Both the position numbers and the translations under genes were made by a program. The notes below the pieces were generated by a model. The model did not search any database. It worked only from the letters and a program-made list of their open reading frames with translations, and was not told the origin of the DNA. This document shows positions 10,306-23,860 of a DNA stretch of 64,000 nucleotides, one piece after another; positions within the stretch are counted from its first letter, which is position 1, and the number at the start of each line of letters is the position of its first letter. The stretch spans positions 868,001 through 932,000 of the forward strand of contig JASJOG010000107.1 of NCBI GenBank assembly GCA_030142905.1. The letters are read 5' to 3'. This DNA comes from Heliopora coerulea. Lineage: Eukaryota; Cnidaria; Anthozoa; Scleralcyonacea; Helioporidae.

Positions 10306-10514
10306 TACTTCCTGTAACTCGTGAATGCGTGGATTGCGCGGGTCAAATACGCGAAAGCTCGAGAGACTTTCTTCCCGTGGCTTCTGGATTACTGCTATCC
10401 CACAGCTCACGGGCTCAATAAAATTTCCTCTCAGTTTAGTTTATTTTCGTGGAAGAAGTGAACTTTCACCAGTTTAAGTTCAGCTTTGCTTTCAACTGGT
10501 TGGGAATATAAGTC

Positions 10515-13012
10515 ATGTCTTCAACCAGCAACTGTACGAAGCTTGTGAATGGTGTTAGCCGTGATGATAAGGCTTCAACTGGGAATAAGTGGTGAGTTTT
10601 TGAAAGAAAAAGATTCTGGAGGGGTGTTAATAAATTGACCTCTTACTTCCTGTTAGAGTGTTCGTTGCAAAGTGAAAGATTAGGAAAGAAACAACAGCGC
10701 AAATTTCGAAGACAGCTGGCTGAATGGCTTCCTCAGACTATAGTTAATTCTATTCAACAATGTAATTTACGACAAAAGCATGAATAATTTGAACGTACGG
10801 AAAGCAGAGGCGGTCGACAATTTACTGTTGACCCAGGAGAGAGATAAAGCTAAGTAATCAACACGACCTTGGTTGAAACACTTTTACTGGGTATTCCAAC
10901 AAGATCTTCTGTTGTTTTATGAACGGCTGAGGACTACCATAACTTCAGTGACTACAGTTAGAGGGAAGGTATGGTTGAGCATTCTGTTCATGGTTCATGG
11001 AAGCTTTTGTGAGGTTCATCACTTGACTGTGTGACAAATCATCGATCCTGTTTATAAAAGTTTGATCAGCTATTCCCACTAATCCAAACACTAAATCGCG
11101 TCGATGAATCTTTGGGCAAATGAGAGCTAAAAGGCCTTACAATTGCATTCAGCGAAATTGATCGAGATTTGGTTCTAGTTTGATTATCACTTTCTACAAC
11201 AGAGCCAGAATTTGCTGCAAAAATATATGACCAATTCTTGGAAGCGTTTATCCGGGATTTAAGTTTTCAAGTTAGCCAGATAAACGTTTAGAGGACTAGC
11301 AATGGCTTTAATTTATTAAATACTGTCACACGTAATAATGTTTTGCTTTGGGATTCGGTGTTTCGCTTTTTTCCAAGTCGCCTAGCCTTTCGCCAAAGTT
11401 TTCGCCAAGGTTTTTGCCAAAGTTTTTGCCAAAGTTTTTGCCAAAGTTTTTGCCAATTGTGTTTTTGAAGTTCCTTAGGCTACAGTTTCTTATGAGGATA
11501 TGGCATTGTCTCATCGTTCGTGACCGGTAGTTATCTCATCGACAAGGTAAATTATGCGTTTTGATAGAATTAAAGACCAAAGGTTTCCGATCAACCAGAA
11601 ACACCCACAGTGACGAAATGTCGGAGTCCAGTTACGTTGTATACACACTAAGAATGGAAAATATATGACCCGGCTTCTAAAAATGGACAGTCAGTTTCCC
11701 TTGACAACGACAAGATTGGATAACCTCTGTTGATTGCATATAAATGCCCACAGCATTTTAAACATAGTGTAGTCCTTGAAAGAAAATCCCTTGATATTGC
11801 GTTTGTTATTTTTCAAATAGTATAACCATACATTGAACATTATAAATAACAAGTGTTGAAATTACGTTCACCTCTTCACACTGCTTTCTGTTTTGCCAGA
11901 TAAATAAGGAGTTTCTGTGCTGATATTTAGGACTGTCATTCAGCCGTTGAGGTTGCGTGTTTGAGGTCGTAGATAGAAGCACAGTTGCCATAAATGCTTC
12001 CTTGTTTGGGTCAATTACATGATTCAGTTTGAATTGAGAAGTTGAGGTTGAATACACGATTTTTGTGCATTTGAATTGTTCCGATCTAGCATGTAGCACA
12101 AACAGCTGATTACATTTTAAGAAAGGTTCACTGATTGATAAGAGTGTACTTGTTCTTGCCTATCACTGTTCAAAGCTTGTCTTTCTTTGAGCTGTCCAGT
12201 AGGAATTGAAAGTTCAAAATAAGTTATACCAGCAAACATGTTCAAAAATTTTAATTGCTTTAATGTGGAATCCTACTTCATGTTTGTAGGCAAGCAATTA
12301 AACCACCACACAGGTGGAGGTGTATCATCCTTCCTCTTCTTTAATGAACAGAATATGCAAATAGATCTAAGGACTAAGTCTGCGTTATGTCATGAATAAT
12401 TAGCCCCCATCAATTTCCTTGTACTACATAAGTTATATAACTCAACACTATTAACGTATCATGAGATATGGTGTACAGTATTATTTTACAGCAGTGAATG
12501 ATAGTTAAAGCTTGTAATGGTGTGGGGTGTACTAAAGTCTATGTAAGTATTACTTTAAAGTATAGTTTTGTTGGTTTAGCTTGAAATGCTTGAATATTGG
12601 CCAAGGTCTGATAGATTGTGCATCTTATGGAGTGGATTCTCAGTTTACTGTTATTTAAATTATGTAAATCTTAGAAATATTGGCTTGATATACTTTAGTG
12701 CCAGTGTTCATTTTCACAAATTTCTGAGGTTTCCAATAGTTTAGTTGTCATATATATATATATATATATAAACCAAAGGTGAGGACCAGAAAGGTTGCAG
12801 TGTTGGTTTGAAAATGAAGAGCGCTCAATACCATACCAGTAGAGCAAATAAAGGAGTAAAATAGACAAAATTTTTGCTGTCACTACTCTGAGTTTCACGC
12901 ACTCAGGCGATCATCAGGCAATCAACTCAGGCAATCATCTGTCAGTTGCCTGATGATCGCCTGAGCGTATGAAACTCAGAGTAGCGTCAGCAAAAATTTT
13001 GTCTATTTTACT

Positions 13013-13055
<43 letters not shown>

Positions 13056-16000
13056 TTGTTCTCTGTTGAAACAACATTGTAACATTGCATCAATCAATAC
13101 ATATTGTAATCTTGGATATTTAAATGCTGAAATCTTTCTTTAACCCTTTGCTTGTGTAGCCTTTGTTTGATGTTATCACTCAGACGTCAGTGTGTGTCAT
13201 GTGATGCACAGGACAGGCAAAGGGTTAAAGTGTTGATTACATAGTGATAGATCAACTTATCAGTATATGATTTCTTCCTTAATAAAGTTGGATCATTTTC
13301 CAATATAGTTTATCATATCATCTCATATGTAATGCTGTCATTATTGATAAAGAGTAAAGGTTTATTCATAAATCTTTTCAAGGAGTCTGAAGTTTATGTG
13401 ATTTTTTTTCCTGGAACTTGAGATGATGCATGCTCTAAATTTAGTTTTTGTTTTTCTCTGAAGCTGTATTTTGAGGATGTGTTTGTCAGCAGGTGGTGCA
13501 ATTAGGTGTGAGTTCTACTTCCTGTTCCCATTAATCTTGAATACCATGTTGGTCTGGCTTCTATTTTTGTGAAAAGCTTCTTTTTCTTCTTAAGGTTACT
13601 ATTGTCAGTTTTTAATTGGATGGGTTAGGTAACACATGCAGTAGCCATAATAAATATCAATATTTTGATGCGAATAAATTCAAATCAAACAATTCCTTTC
13701 CTTTGTGAATTTTTTGAAGTCCTCGTAAGTCTAAATGGTAAGTCTTTTATGACATTTAGTGAACAATTTATCTTTCTGGTTGACTGGTGTTAAAGTTCAT
13801 CATACCATAAATCTGGGAGTTAGTAGATCTAAGGTCAGGTTTTGTCTGGGGTAAGGTGAAGTTGTTATTATAACACCAATGACTGTGTGTGGAACTGATA
13901 GTTTGAGATATTATTTTGGATTATGATATATTAAATGTAGACACAAAGACATGCAAGTTATCTCTTTCACCAAGATACTGTCAGTAAAACATGATTATGC
14001 CAAGTGAACATATTCTAGTAAAGAACTGCATGACCTACTGGTACAAGATAAGCAGAAGTTGTTTTGTGAATTAACATACATTCCTTGTTTTACTGTATGT
14101 TAGATATTATAATACTTGTTTTATGTAGTGGAGTTTGATATTTAAAGACTTTAATTACTAAGCTTACTGTGGTTCAAGTCAGGAAGTAATAAATAAGGTT
14201 ATATGGAGTAAATGAATTGTTCTGAGTATGTTGAACTATGATAGACAACAGAAGATGTAGAAATTAGTCCAAACAAAACTTTCACAAACAACTTTGAAAA
14301 TGTGTCACATTACATAAGCCAGACCATATTATAAAACTCTAGGCAGAAGATCATGTCTAAATCACATTTGAATTTTGTCTTTTTGTTGGAATGTTCATCT
14401 CACTGTCATGAAATGTAGTAGCTTCTCTGTTAACGTTGAGTGTAAATGGGTATGCTGACCCTTCACATTGAAAGCAGGTCAAGTGGTTTACTTCCTGGAT
14501 TTGGTAAGATGCTAACAGAAGCCATAAAAGTTTTTATCCCTGATAGTAAAAGTCCCATGTGTACAGAATGTAGAATAGTTTGAGCAATTTTAGAAAGATA
14601 AAACACTTAAACATGCTAGGGTAATAAACAGTTCACATTTCAAGAATGGAAGTGAGTTAGTGCAACTTCCTGTTTGTTCTTTGGTGAGATATTTTTCTCT
14701 AATTATGTGCTATTTGCCTTCTAGGATATTCAATAGACGACGATCCTGCCATGGGCCAAGGCCAGTAACTAAATTTGGCCCAAAAGCTCAACTTGTTGAT
14801 GATAAATCAGTCGATAATGGGATGAGGTAAAGAAACATTTTTCTTATCACACATACTGTGCCGTGCAATGGTAGATTTATGGTTAGACATAAGCTAATGA
14901 CTGAAACTACAAATACAGTACCTTACCTAATTTACATTCTTGAGAAGCCTTTTTGAAGCAAATCAAGATACATGAACACATACTTTTCTTTGCTTATTTT
15001 ATCACAAACATATTGTCTTCAACCAGACTGTTAGTGTGAAAAACCAACAATCAGTGCTTTACAACCGAGAATATTCCAATAACTTAATCCACCAATCCCC
15101 AAAACAGTCTTTTGAAAGTTTGCTGTAGCAAAACATTGAATGCTATAACTCGTCTAGGGGAGACACCATGACTGGCTAGTGGGTTAAATGGTTAAAAGTC
15201 ATTTCTGTTGTTGCTTACTAATGGCTTGCATGGCCTTTTTGTAATTTTAATCTGGCTAATGCCAGATGTGTTTTCTGATCAAGGACAGATTTTTGTCAGT
15301 TTGAGGGATGAAAGAGTTAAACTCTTTTTCCTTTCAACTATGGTATATTATCAGTAAGGCCTTGTGATTTGAACCACACTGACAGTTTTGCTGCACATGG
15401 AGTCAGGGCTCATACAGGTCCTCTTGAACCATGAAAGTCCTTAAATTTTCTTGTTTCAAAATTTGGTACTCAAAAGTCTTAAAATTTTCTAAAAACCCTT
15501 GCAAATTCATGAAAAGTCCTTAAATTTTATTTGCCCTGCTGCTTATTTCACTCATATAAATGACCATGTTAAATTCTTACTTGATTCTGATTATGATAAT
15601 CATACCAAGGGCATCACCAAACACACTTTGCTTTATTAATCATCAGTCAAGAAGTAGGAACTCAGGGAACATAATTAGTGTGTAAATATCAAATAAGTCA
15701 GAGTTCTGCTTCAGCATTGTAAGATATGATCTTACTTTTTTCATAAGCACTACATGTGATCCATCAAATATGATTCTTGGATGGAAAAGTCATCCAAAAC
15801 GAGTACTTGTTGTCAGGAAACCAGGAGATGAAGATGTCAATGAATGCTTTAAGGAATTGGCACATTGGCTTGTTAAGGTAAGCATTGCATCAGTTTTTTG
15901 AGTTTAACATTTCATAAACATGGTTGGTGGCAGTGGTGGGGTTAGTGGCAGTGGTGGGGTTAGTGTAGGTTGGTGGGTTGGGGGTGGTAATGATGATAAT

Positions 16001-19000
16001 ATAGGTGATACCGATCATTATCATGATGGTGATGGTGATAACGATCATGCAGTAAATATGTATGAAATGAATTATGGTCAGTAATAAACAGAATTGTTGA
16101 TTCTTATACAGTAGTCATGGTGATACTGTTTTGACAATGGTGTAGGTAATGATTATGACCATGGTAGTGATGATGGAGATGGTAATGCCAGTGATGTTTA
16201 TGATGCAGTTGATGAATTGATGATTGTAGACAAGATTGTGACAGTGAAAGTGATGACAGATGATGATGAACATTACAGTGATAAAGCTGTTAGTGATGAT
16301 CATGGTTGTTGGTGGTGGTGATAGGGATGGAGTTGTTGGTGGTGGTGATAGGGATGGAGTTGGTGGTGAGTTGTGGTGATAGGGATGGAGTTGGTGGTGA
16401 GTTGTGGTGATAGGGATGGAAATGGTGGTGAGTTGTGGTGATAGAGATGGGGTTGGTTGTGGGTGGTGGTGATAGGGATGGAGTTGTTGGTGAGTTGTGG
16501 TGATAGGGATGGAGATGGTGATGAGTTGTTGTGGTAGGGATGAAGATGGTGGTGAGTTGTGGTGATAGGGATGGAGATGCTGGTGAGTTGTGGTGATAAG
16601 ATGGAGATGGTGGTGAGTTGTGGTGATAAGATGAAGATGGTGGTGAGTTGTGGTGATAAGATGGAGATGGTGGTGAGTTGTGGTAAGATGAAGATGGTGG
16701 CGAGTTGTGGTGATAGGGATGGAGATGCTGGTGATTGTGATGGTATTAAAGATATTAACTAGTGATGATGATCAAAATCATACTGTAAATGATGGTGATG
16801 ATGGTAATACCGTAATAATAATGTTGAAAATCATAGTGAACATAATAATTGAGATTATATTGGTGATGATCCTTGTGGTGCCAGTGATTATAGTGGAGGT
16901 GATATTGGTCACAATGATGGTGACAATTGTGATATATGGTGATAATTGTGATGGTGATGATAATCATTATTGTGATGATGATCATGTTGGTGATGCTGAT
17001 AATGATGGTGGTGATCCCGTATTTCATAAGAGTTTTTTGTATGTTTTTTATGAATACAAAGTGCAGTTGATATTAAATTTGTGATTATTATAGTAACTGG
17101 CTAGTAATGGTTATACTTTGTTCAGAGAAATTTAATTTGCAGGACCAAGTGGTAAATTATATTTTTGTTTATGAATATAGGATATGAATCTGGTTTTGTA
17201 TGTTGAGAAATCAACATATCAGGACATCAAATTAATGAAAGATGGAAAGATTGAGGCTATAAAGAAAACTATTTATGTTTTAGAAGAAGGTATGAAACGT
17301 TGAATAAACTTGCAATGTAATGAAGGAATTGATCAGTGGATGGATAAATAAACGAATTGTTGATTTATTAATAAACAAGTAAATTATTAATTGTAAGGAA
17401 TGGATAAATGAATAAAGGACAGAATGTGAGAATAAATGAGGAAAGAATCAACTGTTTAATCAATTATAAAACTGGTAATAAATTAATGACTGATAAAATA
17501 ATTATATCAATTGGTAGATGATCAATAAGAAGCAGAGGATGAGAGAATCAAACTGTGGAGTAATGGGGAAAAATTAAAGTGTAGGTGGGGTGAGTTGATG
17601 GGTTGTTAAGAGTATCAAGGGGAAGGCTAGTAGGTTTGACAGAGCTAGAAAAATTATCAAAGTGAAAAGGTTAACAAATAAAGGAACAAGTGTTAAATGA
17701 CATGCTGTATTTTAAACAAACTAATGAATGAATTAACAAATATGTCAGTGGATGATTAGACGTAGTGCTGATTTTGTTTAGGTGGAGCTCTGGAGAACAC
17801 CATTGATTTTATTGTATCTTTGGGTGGAGATGGTACTTTACTGTATGCTGCCTCATTGTTCCAGGTAAGCATGTCAATATTTCACACAGTATATACAATT
17901 TGCCTATGTGACCTCTGTTAGAATCATATATATTAAAACTCAGCCTGTAACCAGCACTCAGTAACTACCACTTAGAGTATATTTGATCATAATTCAGTGT
18001 TTGTTTGTGTGTGGGTTTGTACTTCAAATTATTCACAGACTGATTGTAGTGTTTTTTAGTTTCATGGTAAGGCAAAAATAGAATTTTTTACAATCACTTT
18101 TTATTTTACAGTCAAATTGCCCTCCCGTTATTGCTTATCACGTTGGTTCCTTGGGATTTTTAACATGTTTTAAATTTCCAAATTACAAACAAGACCTAAT
18201 TGCTATAATGGAAGGTAAATAGGAAAATTTTCTCCTTTTACCTTTCTTTCCATTTGTTTACTTGTTCGTTTGTTCTCAGGTTTACACCCTTCCTTTCCTT
18301 CCATCTCTTTTATCCCTCCCCTTCCTCTTCTCCCTGTATCCCTTTCTTCCTTTCTATTCCTTTATTCCCTTACCTTCTATCTCTCCCCTTCTTTCCCTTC
18401 TCTTTCTCCCTTCTCCCTTCTCTTCCCTTCTTTTCCCTTCTTTCCCCTTTTCTCCTCCTCTTCCCATCTTTCCAATCCCCTTCTTTCCCTTCCCTTCCTT
18501 CCTTCTCCCTTCTCTTCCCTCCTAACCCCTCCCTCCTCCGTTTTCTCTTCTGACCATCCCTTCCTCTTTTCTCCCTTCTCTTTTCATCTTTCCACTTCCC
18601 TTCCCTTCTTTCCCTTCTCTTCCTTCCTTGTCCCTTCTCTTCCCTTCTTTCTTCTCTCTCTATTCTCTGCTTTGCTTTTCCTTCCATTTCTTCACTTTCT
18701 TCCATTCTTTCACTTGTCTTCCTAGCCTGCCTTCCTTCCTTCCATCCTCTCCTTTCCTTCCATCCTCTCTTCTTCATTCTTGTTATTCCTTTCAGGTAGC
18801 GGAAAACTTATTCTTCGTAAAAGATTGGACTGTTTGCTCATGCCAGCCTCGACAGTTGAGGACAGCAACAAAAACAAAGATGAAGCAAAGTGCTACACCG
18901 TATGTAACAGAAATAATTTTTATTTTTTATTATTTCTTAGCGTCAGCTCGTGCGAGTAAAAATGCTTTACTAAGATAACTACACGGTACCAGAATTTAAC

Positions 19001-21902
19001 TCCAAACACTGCGGTGAGTGCCACCAGCAGCCTAGCTTGAGGAGCGTGCGCAGTTAGAATTGGCACACGCCAAACTACCACATGCTGTAAAAACTATGTT
19101 GAAAATTATTTAATATCTTTATTTTGAATGAAAAATTCTATTGCAAGAACAAGTTGTCATTGACGGTCCAGTAGTGTTTGATCAAACTTCCTTACAGACC
19201 GGAGAGCTTTAAACTGAAGTTCTTTTTATAGCAAAACGTTTCTTTTTCATCATTCGCAGGTGCTGAATGAACTGGTAATTGACCGAGGAACTGCTTCGTT
19301 TTTGTCCAACCTTGAAGTATACTGTAATGATCGTCTCATTACGGTAGTCCAAGGAGACGGTAAGATTGTACTATTATAGAGCAAACCATCTAATCAAAGG
19401 AGTATCGATGTATAGGTGGGTTGTAACCAATCCCTTAGGATTGAAAAGACAATGATACTGCAGCCATGTTGGTTCCACGTACAATAGAAGTTAATGAGAT
19501 TCTTTTGTGAAAGTTCATCCAAGATGGCTGCCATGACTTCACGTGCACACCACCTATATGTATGTATATTTAAAGCAACTTGTTAACTAATTTCTTTCAA
19601 ATAATCCCCCGTTAGATTATACTAAAACAGTTATTCACCCCAGACTCAGTGAATATTGTCGAGTAATCCTCGAGACAAAGTCAACATTATCCACTGAGCC
19701 AGGGGCGAATAATCGTTAGACATCAACTCAAGATCTTCTGAGACCAAGTAAAGACGGTGATATCTCGCCCTTTCATTACTCATCACTAAATTCATTGCTT
19801 ATTTTTTCTCAATCTTCTTTTCTTTTTATTATTTCAGGTCTTATCGTGTCCACCCCGACGGGAAGCACTGCTTACGCTGCGGCCGCAGGCGGCTCCATGG
19901 TGCACCCCAATGTCCCCGGAATCCTGCTCACTCCTATTTGTCCCCACACTCTTTCATCCCGACCTGTTATTGTTCCTGCTGGCGTGGAACTAAAGGTAAA
20001 ACTTGCCAAGAAGTCGACTGGTTGATGTTTTAAATATTTCATTTCCCTGGTTATTCGACTACGTTTAAAGATTCCGTGATAAATTTTATTATCTGCTATG
20101 GTTGCAGTAATAATCATGAATCTTGGCACAACTAAGTTGCATTAAAAAAATTTTGCCTTTTGTTTTCATCTGCTTAAAATTACTAATAATAACATGGGCA
20201 TTGTTATTCCTCCTTGTGAAATGATGGGCGTTGATATCGGTTATAAATCGTCATAAACTGTGGCGTCATAATGGTCATAAATTTAAAAAATATAAATTGT
20301 AATATCAGTATTATGCTAATTTACAATATCTTGGCGGGAAATTACGATCATTATCATTCGAGTTAATTATAATTTCCTCGTTAGATTATGTTGTCTCAAG
20401 ATAGTCGTTCTGGAGCTTTTGCTTCGTTTGATGGAAGGAACCGACAAGAACTTCATAGTGGAGATGGGTATGTACCTCTAGCTATTAACATAAGAAGTTG
20501 GGGGGGGGGGGGGGGTTAGTACGCATTTACTCAAGCTATTTTGCTTAGAAAAACTTTGCTGAGATCCCGACAAAAGTCAGACCTGTAACCTCGTGATCGC
20601 CGGTTAGATGCTCGAACCATTGACCTACACGGACTGAGATGGCAGAGAGACGGTTACTTATTTTACTAGCTTGTTATCAACATGTGTATTGCTAACTGCA
20701 GTTTCGAATGTGTACTGCTCTCTCTAAAGCTAGTCTGACAGGTTTCTATACAAATCACTGAGTTCAAATCTCAATTATTCGTGATCCTCAACCTCAGACT
20801 CAGCAAAGCTTCTGATCCCATTACGGAAACATAACTCGTAACCTTGTAATCCCCGTTGAGATACTCTAACCATTGAAATACACGGACGCAGATGGCAGAG
20901 TAAAGGTTCGGTATGGCATTGGTTCATGTGATACATTATCATGAATTAACCGCAGTTAATTCCTGAGCTTGGAGATCCGGGTTCCAACCTCAAACCTAAC
21001 GCTACTCAGGATCTTAAGAATAATTAAGAAGGAAGTGTAGTCTCATTATCAACACTTGCCAGGACGCTCCTCGGAGGTTGGTTACCTCATCTTATGTTGC
21101 TTTCCTAAGAATTATTATACGACAGTAACACTCAGATTATTTCCTGGCCTGGAAACTCTACCCAAGTTTCTCACTTGTATTAGAGTTTCCTAGAAATAGC
21201 AATGGAACGGCACATCATGGGCAATCCGAACTGAACCGAAAAAACAGACTTCATCCTCACAGTCAATTTCATTTTTGTTTACCGGTAGTTCGATCACGGA
21301 GTGTTACATTAAGAAAGTTTATTTCCTAAATTAAGTGCAGAAATGTTCAAGAAATTGCGTTGCGGTGTCGATTTTTTTGCTCTCTCAACAATAATTGCCT
21401 TGTACAATCAGGGGTCTGGGGCGAGGGGCTTGGAACGTAAACTAAGTCAACAGTTTCAGTTTCAGCTAAACAATGCCATGAACTAAAACTCGAGCGTTTT
21501 AGAATTATCAATTTATATAACTCGCAACAGTAACCGCCTAAGATTCATTTCGTGTGCGATTTTTTCCTTTTAACGTGTGTAATATTTCTCAATTATGATC
21601 TTATTTTTACGGGAAGACAAAGTATCACTGGTCAATACTGAACAGGGGTATCATGGGTAATGTCTCGATTACCCATGATGCCGCGTTCTTGTAAGTGTGC
21701 TTACTTATATGGAGGTAGACTGTAATTCATAAACTTAACTGTGTTCTTGATATTTACTTGCAGTATCTGCGTTACTACGTCAGTGTATCCAGTACCTTGC
21801 CTCACCAAAGAGGATCAAATTAACGACTGGTTTGCCAGTCTAGGGGAATGCCTTCATTGGAACATAAGACAAAAGCAGAAGGCGTTGGAAAAATCACCTT
21901 GA
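10515..21902 (+). CDS. NADK: NAD kinase (ATP:NAD+ 2'-phosphotransferase), 395 aa, 11 exons
   Basis: Exons: 10515-10591, 14725-14826, 15748-15877, 17181-17289, 17782-17864, 18112-18214, 18796-18899, 19260-19359, 19838-19995, 20385-20467 and 21764-21902. All junctions have GT/AG sites and matching phase, and the total is 1188 nt. The enzyme phosphorylates NAD+ to NADP+, normally in the cytosol. Landmarks are [16 protein letters not shown] (residues about 33-48), the nucleotide-binding [10 protein letters not shown] (154-163, with the catalytic Asp in GGDG), [19 protein letters not shown] (238-246), [17 protein letters not shown] (273-289), TPICPH and FASFDGR. Length and motif order match the animal cytosolic enzyme. 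The start is the first ATG in frame after the Tigger-like element; the first 25 residues are not conserved. An AATAAA at 22415 is a possible poly(A) signal. Mitochondrial NADK2 is a different family and is excluded by these motifs. Confidence 0.95.
11391..11454. repeat. 12-bp minisatellite (tttttgccaaag)n in NADK intron 1
   Basis: Five to six tandem copies of a 12-bp unit with a few substitutions (ttttcgccaaag, tttttgccaaag). Confidence 0.9.
12750..12771. repeat. (AT)n microsatellite
   Basis: Eleven at units beside the long palindrome that follows. Confidence 0.9.
12852..13014. repeat. Long inverted repeat with Penelope-like tail motif, flanked by (AT)n
   Basis: The left arm ggagtaaaatagacaaaatt...tgatcgcct is mirrored by ttgcctgatgatcgcctgag...attttactcc, giving arms of about 65-70 bp around a short centre. 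A 35-bp (AT)n tract follows at 13014-13048. The right arm carries cctgatgatcgcctgagcg-atgaaactc, a Penelope-like 3' tail signature. It lies in NADK intron 1. Confidence 0.75.
15405..15535. repeat. Dispersed 'AAAGTCCTTAAATTTT' repeat fragment
   Basis: Several close copies of gaaagtccttaaattttc-like sequence occur in NADK intron 2. A related cctggaaa-rich fragment lies at 57435-57685. Confidence 0.4.
15920..17025. repeat. GAT/GGT-rich tandem repeat region with a 31-bp minisatellite core
   Basis: Lies in NADK intron 3. The core at about 16306-16740 repeats ggtgatagggatggagatgg-tggtgagttgt with variants; the flanks are degenerate gatgatggt. Frames through it (Met/Gly/Asp/Val or Ile/His/Thr rich) are artefacts. 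Confidence 0.9.
18250..18785. repeat. Long polypyrimidine tract just upstream of NADK exon 7
   Basis: About 530 bp of C/T (ttccc, cttcct units) run almost directly into the exon 7 acceptor at 18795. The ORFs on both strands are low complexity. Confidence 0.9.
20502..20516. repeat. Poly(G) run in NADK intron 10
   Basis: Fifteen or so consecutive G residues, 35 bp after the exon 10 donor. It may form a G-quadruplex. Confidence 0.9.
20520..21763 (+). other. NADK intron 10, remainder
   Basis: Two related segments (about 20575-20660 and 20820-20905) share a cctcgtgatcgccgg/gtaaccttgtaatccccg ... ggacgcagatggcagag pattern, so a diverged duplicated repeat is present. No coding sequence seen. Confidence 0.4.
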
Positions 21903-22756
21903 TATGTAAAAATGATTGGCCAAGGTTGCTGCTTGAAATATCAAGAAACCTTCTGTAAATATAAGACCTTGTAGTTTTAGGCAAGCAATTGGTCTGAGTT
22001 GCCTTCTTTCCCCTCCGGTTAGGTTTGAAGTGAGCTGAAATACTGCTCTTCTGAACAAAATAGACATTGCCGAAGATAATTAGAGTAGGTTTTGGCAAAA
22101 GGCCGTTTGAAAGCTAGCGATTTTTTGCCACCATTTGGACGGCTATTTCGCTGCAATTTTTATCGCCGGCCTGACTGTGATTTGGAGTTGTTTGTGTAAA
22201 CTACTGGAGATTTCGCTGAGATTTGGGCGATTGTCGTCATTGTTGTTGGGATTTGGGCCATGACTTTAGTCGCCATTTTATCCGCGATTTCGTCAACCAA
22301 GCCAAAAAAAAAAAAACTCCCTGTTGTGTTTGCACTGAAAGATTTTCATTTTTTGACTTTTGTGTAATTTTTTTTCCGTGTCAGAGCATGATTAGAGCCT
22401 TTTAGGCGTCGGCAAATAAAAACTTTGAGACAGATTTCTGAAGAAAACTGCAAGAGAATGAGAACATGTTCCACAGAAATCGGAATAAAACAGTCAGGCA
22501 ATTTCCGTAGAACTACACATAGTTTACTCAAGCGAACTGAAGTCGTAGTCAGTAAGGGTGTCATATAAATTGCAGTAAAATCGGTGGTGCACTGGGGCCT
22601 TAATGGCTACGTGATGATTGTTTAACGACACGAATATTCTCATCGTATACATATTATTTACAAGCGTGCATACATTTTATGTCATACAATGCAACCCGTT
22701 TCGTCCCAGATAACATGTAAATTGCCTAACCTTCGTAATGGACGTATACGGCAACA

Positions 22757-23042
22757 TTGACGTAACTACCAGGGGTGGCCTTGAGGGGGGACCTGCCTCC
22801 TCCTAAAAATTTACTGGGCTGCCCCAGTTTGTAATTTATATAATCATCATCCTCTATAAAGTTGGACATTTCTACAATTCTAGGTGTACAAGATGACATA
22901 TTTGAGTGTTTGACAGGCACTCCCTAAAATCTGCACATGATGTTGCTCCACTCGAATTTACTGAGGGCTCCTCAAGCCCACACACACACACACACGCACA
23001 CACACTTGAGAGGGAGGCCATGAGCTAGTTACGCCACTGTTC
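22757..23042. mobile_element. Decayed hAT-like MITE with (CA)n
   Basis: Right end gagctagttacgccactg; its inverse resembles the left cgtaactaccaggggtgg. The CAGTGG of the left end seems lost. A cacaca tract lies at 22980-23005. Confidence 0.4.
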
Positions 23043-23860
23043 GGCGACACCGTGGTATCCAATATCATATGATTTACAAACAGAGAGTCGTTTCTCTAAC
23101 TTAATTCCGGGTTGATCCTGGGGGCATAATCGTAGTTTAAATATTAGGTAGACTTACCTTAATGAATTAAAGAAGCCTAAAAGAAAACTTGGTTCCAGGT
23201 GTCATACTCTAACATAAAAACAATGTTAAAATGTATCAGTACAAAACTCTGCAATTAATTTTCTCGACCTCTTGCGAAGACCGTCATCCAGTAGTTGTAC
23301 AAGTCACGCTAAAAAGGTGAATTCGCATCAACTTTTTCCACACGACATGTTATGTCAGCAAATATCAACCGATCAAATTGAAGAACGATGTCCTCCGGAC
23401 AATTCTTTACACCCAGTAGAAGTCTGTATGAATGCTTTATGTTAGAAGATGGCACCTGTTGCGAAGTTCTGTAGTATTGAAATTGAGACAAGCACTTGTT
23501 CAAATAGTGTATGATTATTTGGAAAAATAATTTGGCGGGAATTTTTAATATTTAAATGTATTAAATCGCAATTGTCGTTAATCCACTGGGATTATGTTCA
23601 TCTTATATCACTAAACACAGTGCCAGTGCCACAGGAGTGTATGACCCGCCCGGACGATTGACCCAAGGTCATTAACCCCTATGGAAGAGTGATCTGTATA
23701 CGGATTGATAATCCCCATCGGAGACTGGAGTTCACTCTAATGACAACCATGCCTGTGGTACGGTAATTGCTAGATCGAGGTATCACTACTCGTGTTTTTA
23801 TATTTCAAATTTATATTTTTCAAGTGAAACAATGGGTTCTGGGTAACACGGCAACTCGTA
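23043..23860. other. Intergenic stretch, nothing recognised
   Basis: AT-rich sequence with no convincing ORF, TIR or tandem repeat. Confidence 0.5.

Larger units (their letters stand above)
11455..14724 (+). other. NADK intron 1, remainder
   Basis: Apart from the minisatellite and the palindrome, this intron holds no gene or repeat I can recognise. It is AT-rich single-copy-looking sequence. Confidence 0.5.

Noticed and set aside
16115..17084. Met/Val/Asp or His/Ile/Thr-rich frames in NADK intron 3
   Set aside because: They follow the GAT/GGT repeat and fall between two well-supported NADK exons.
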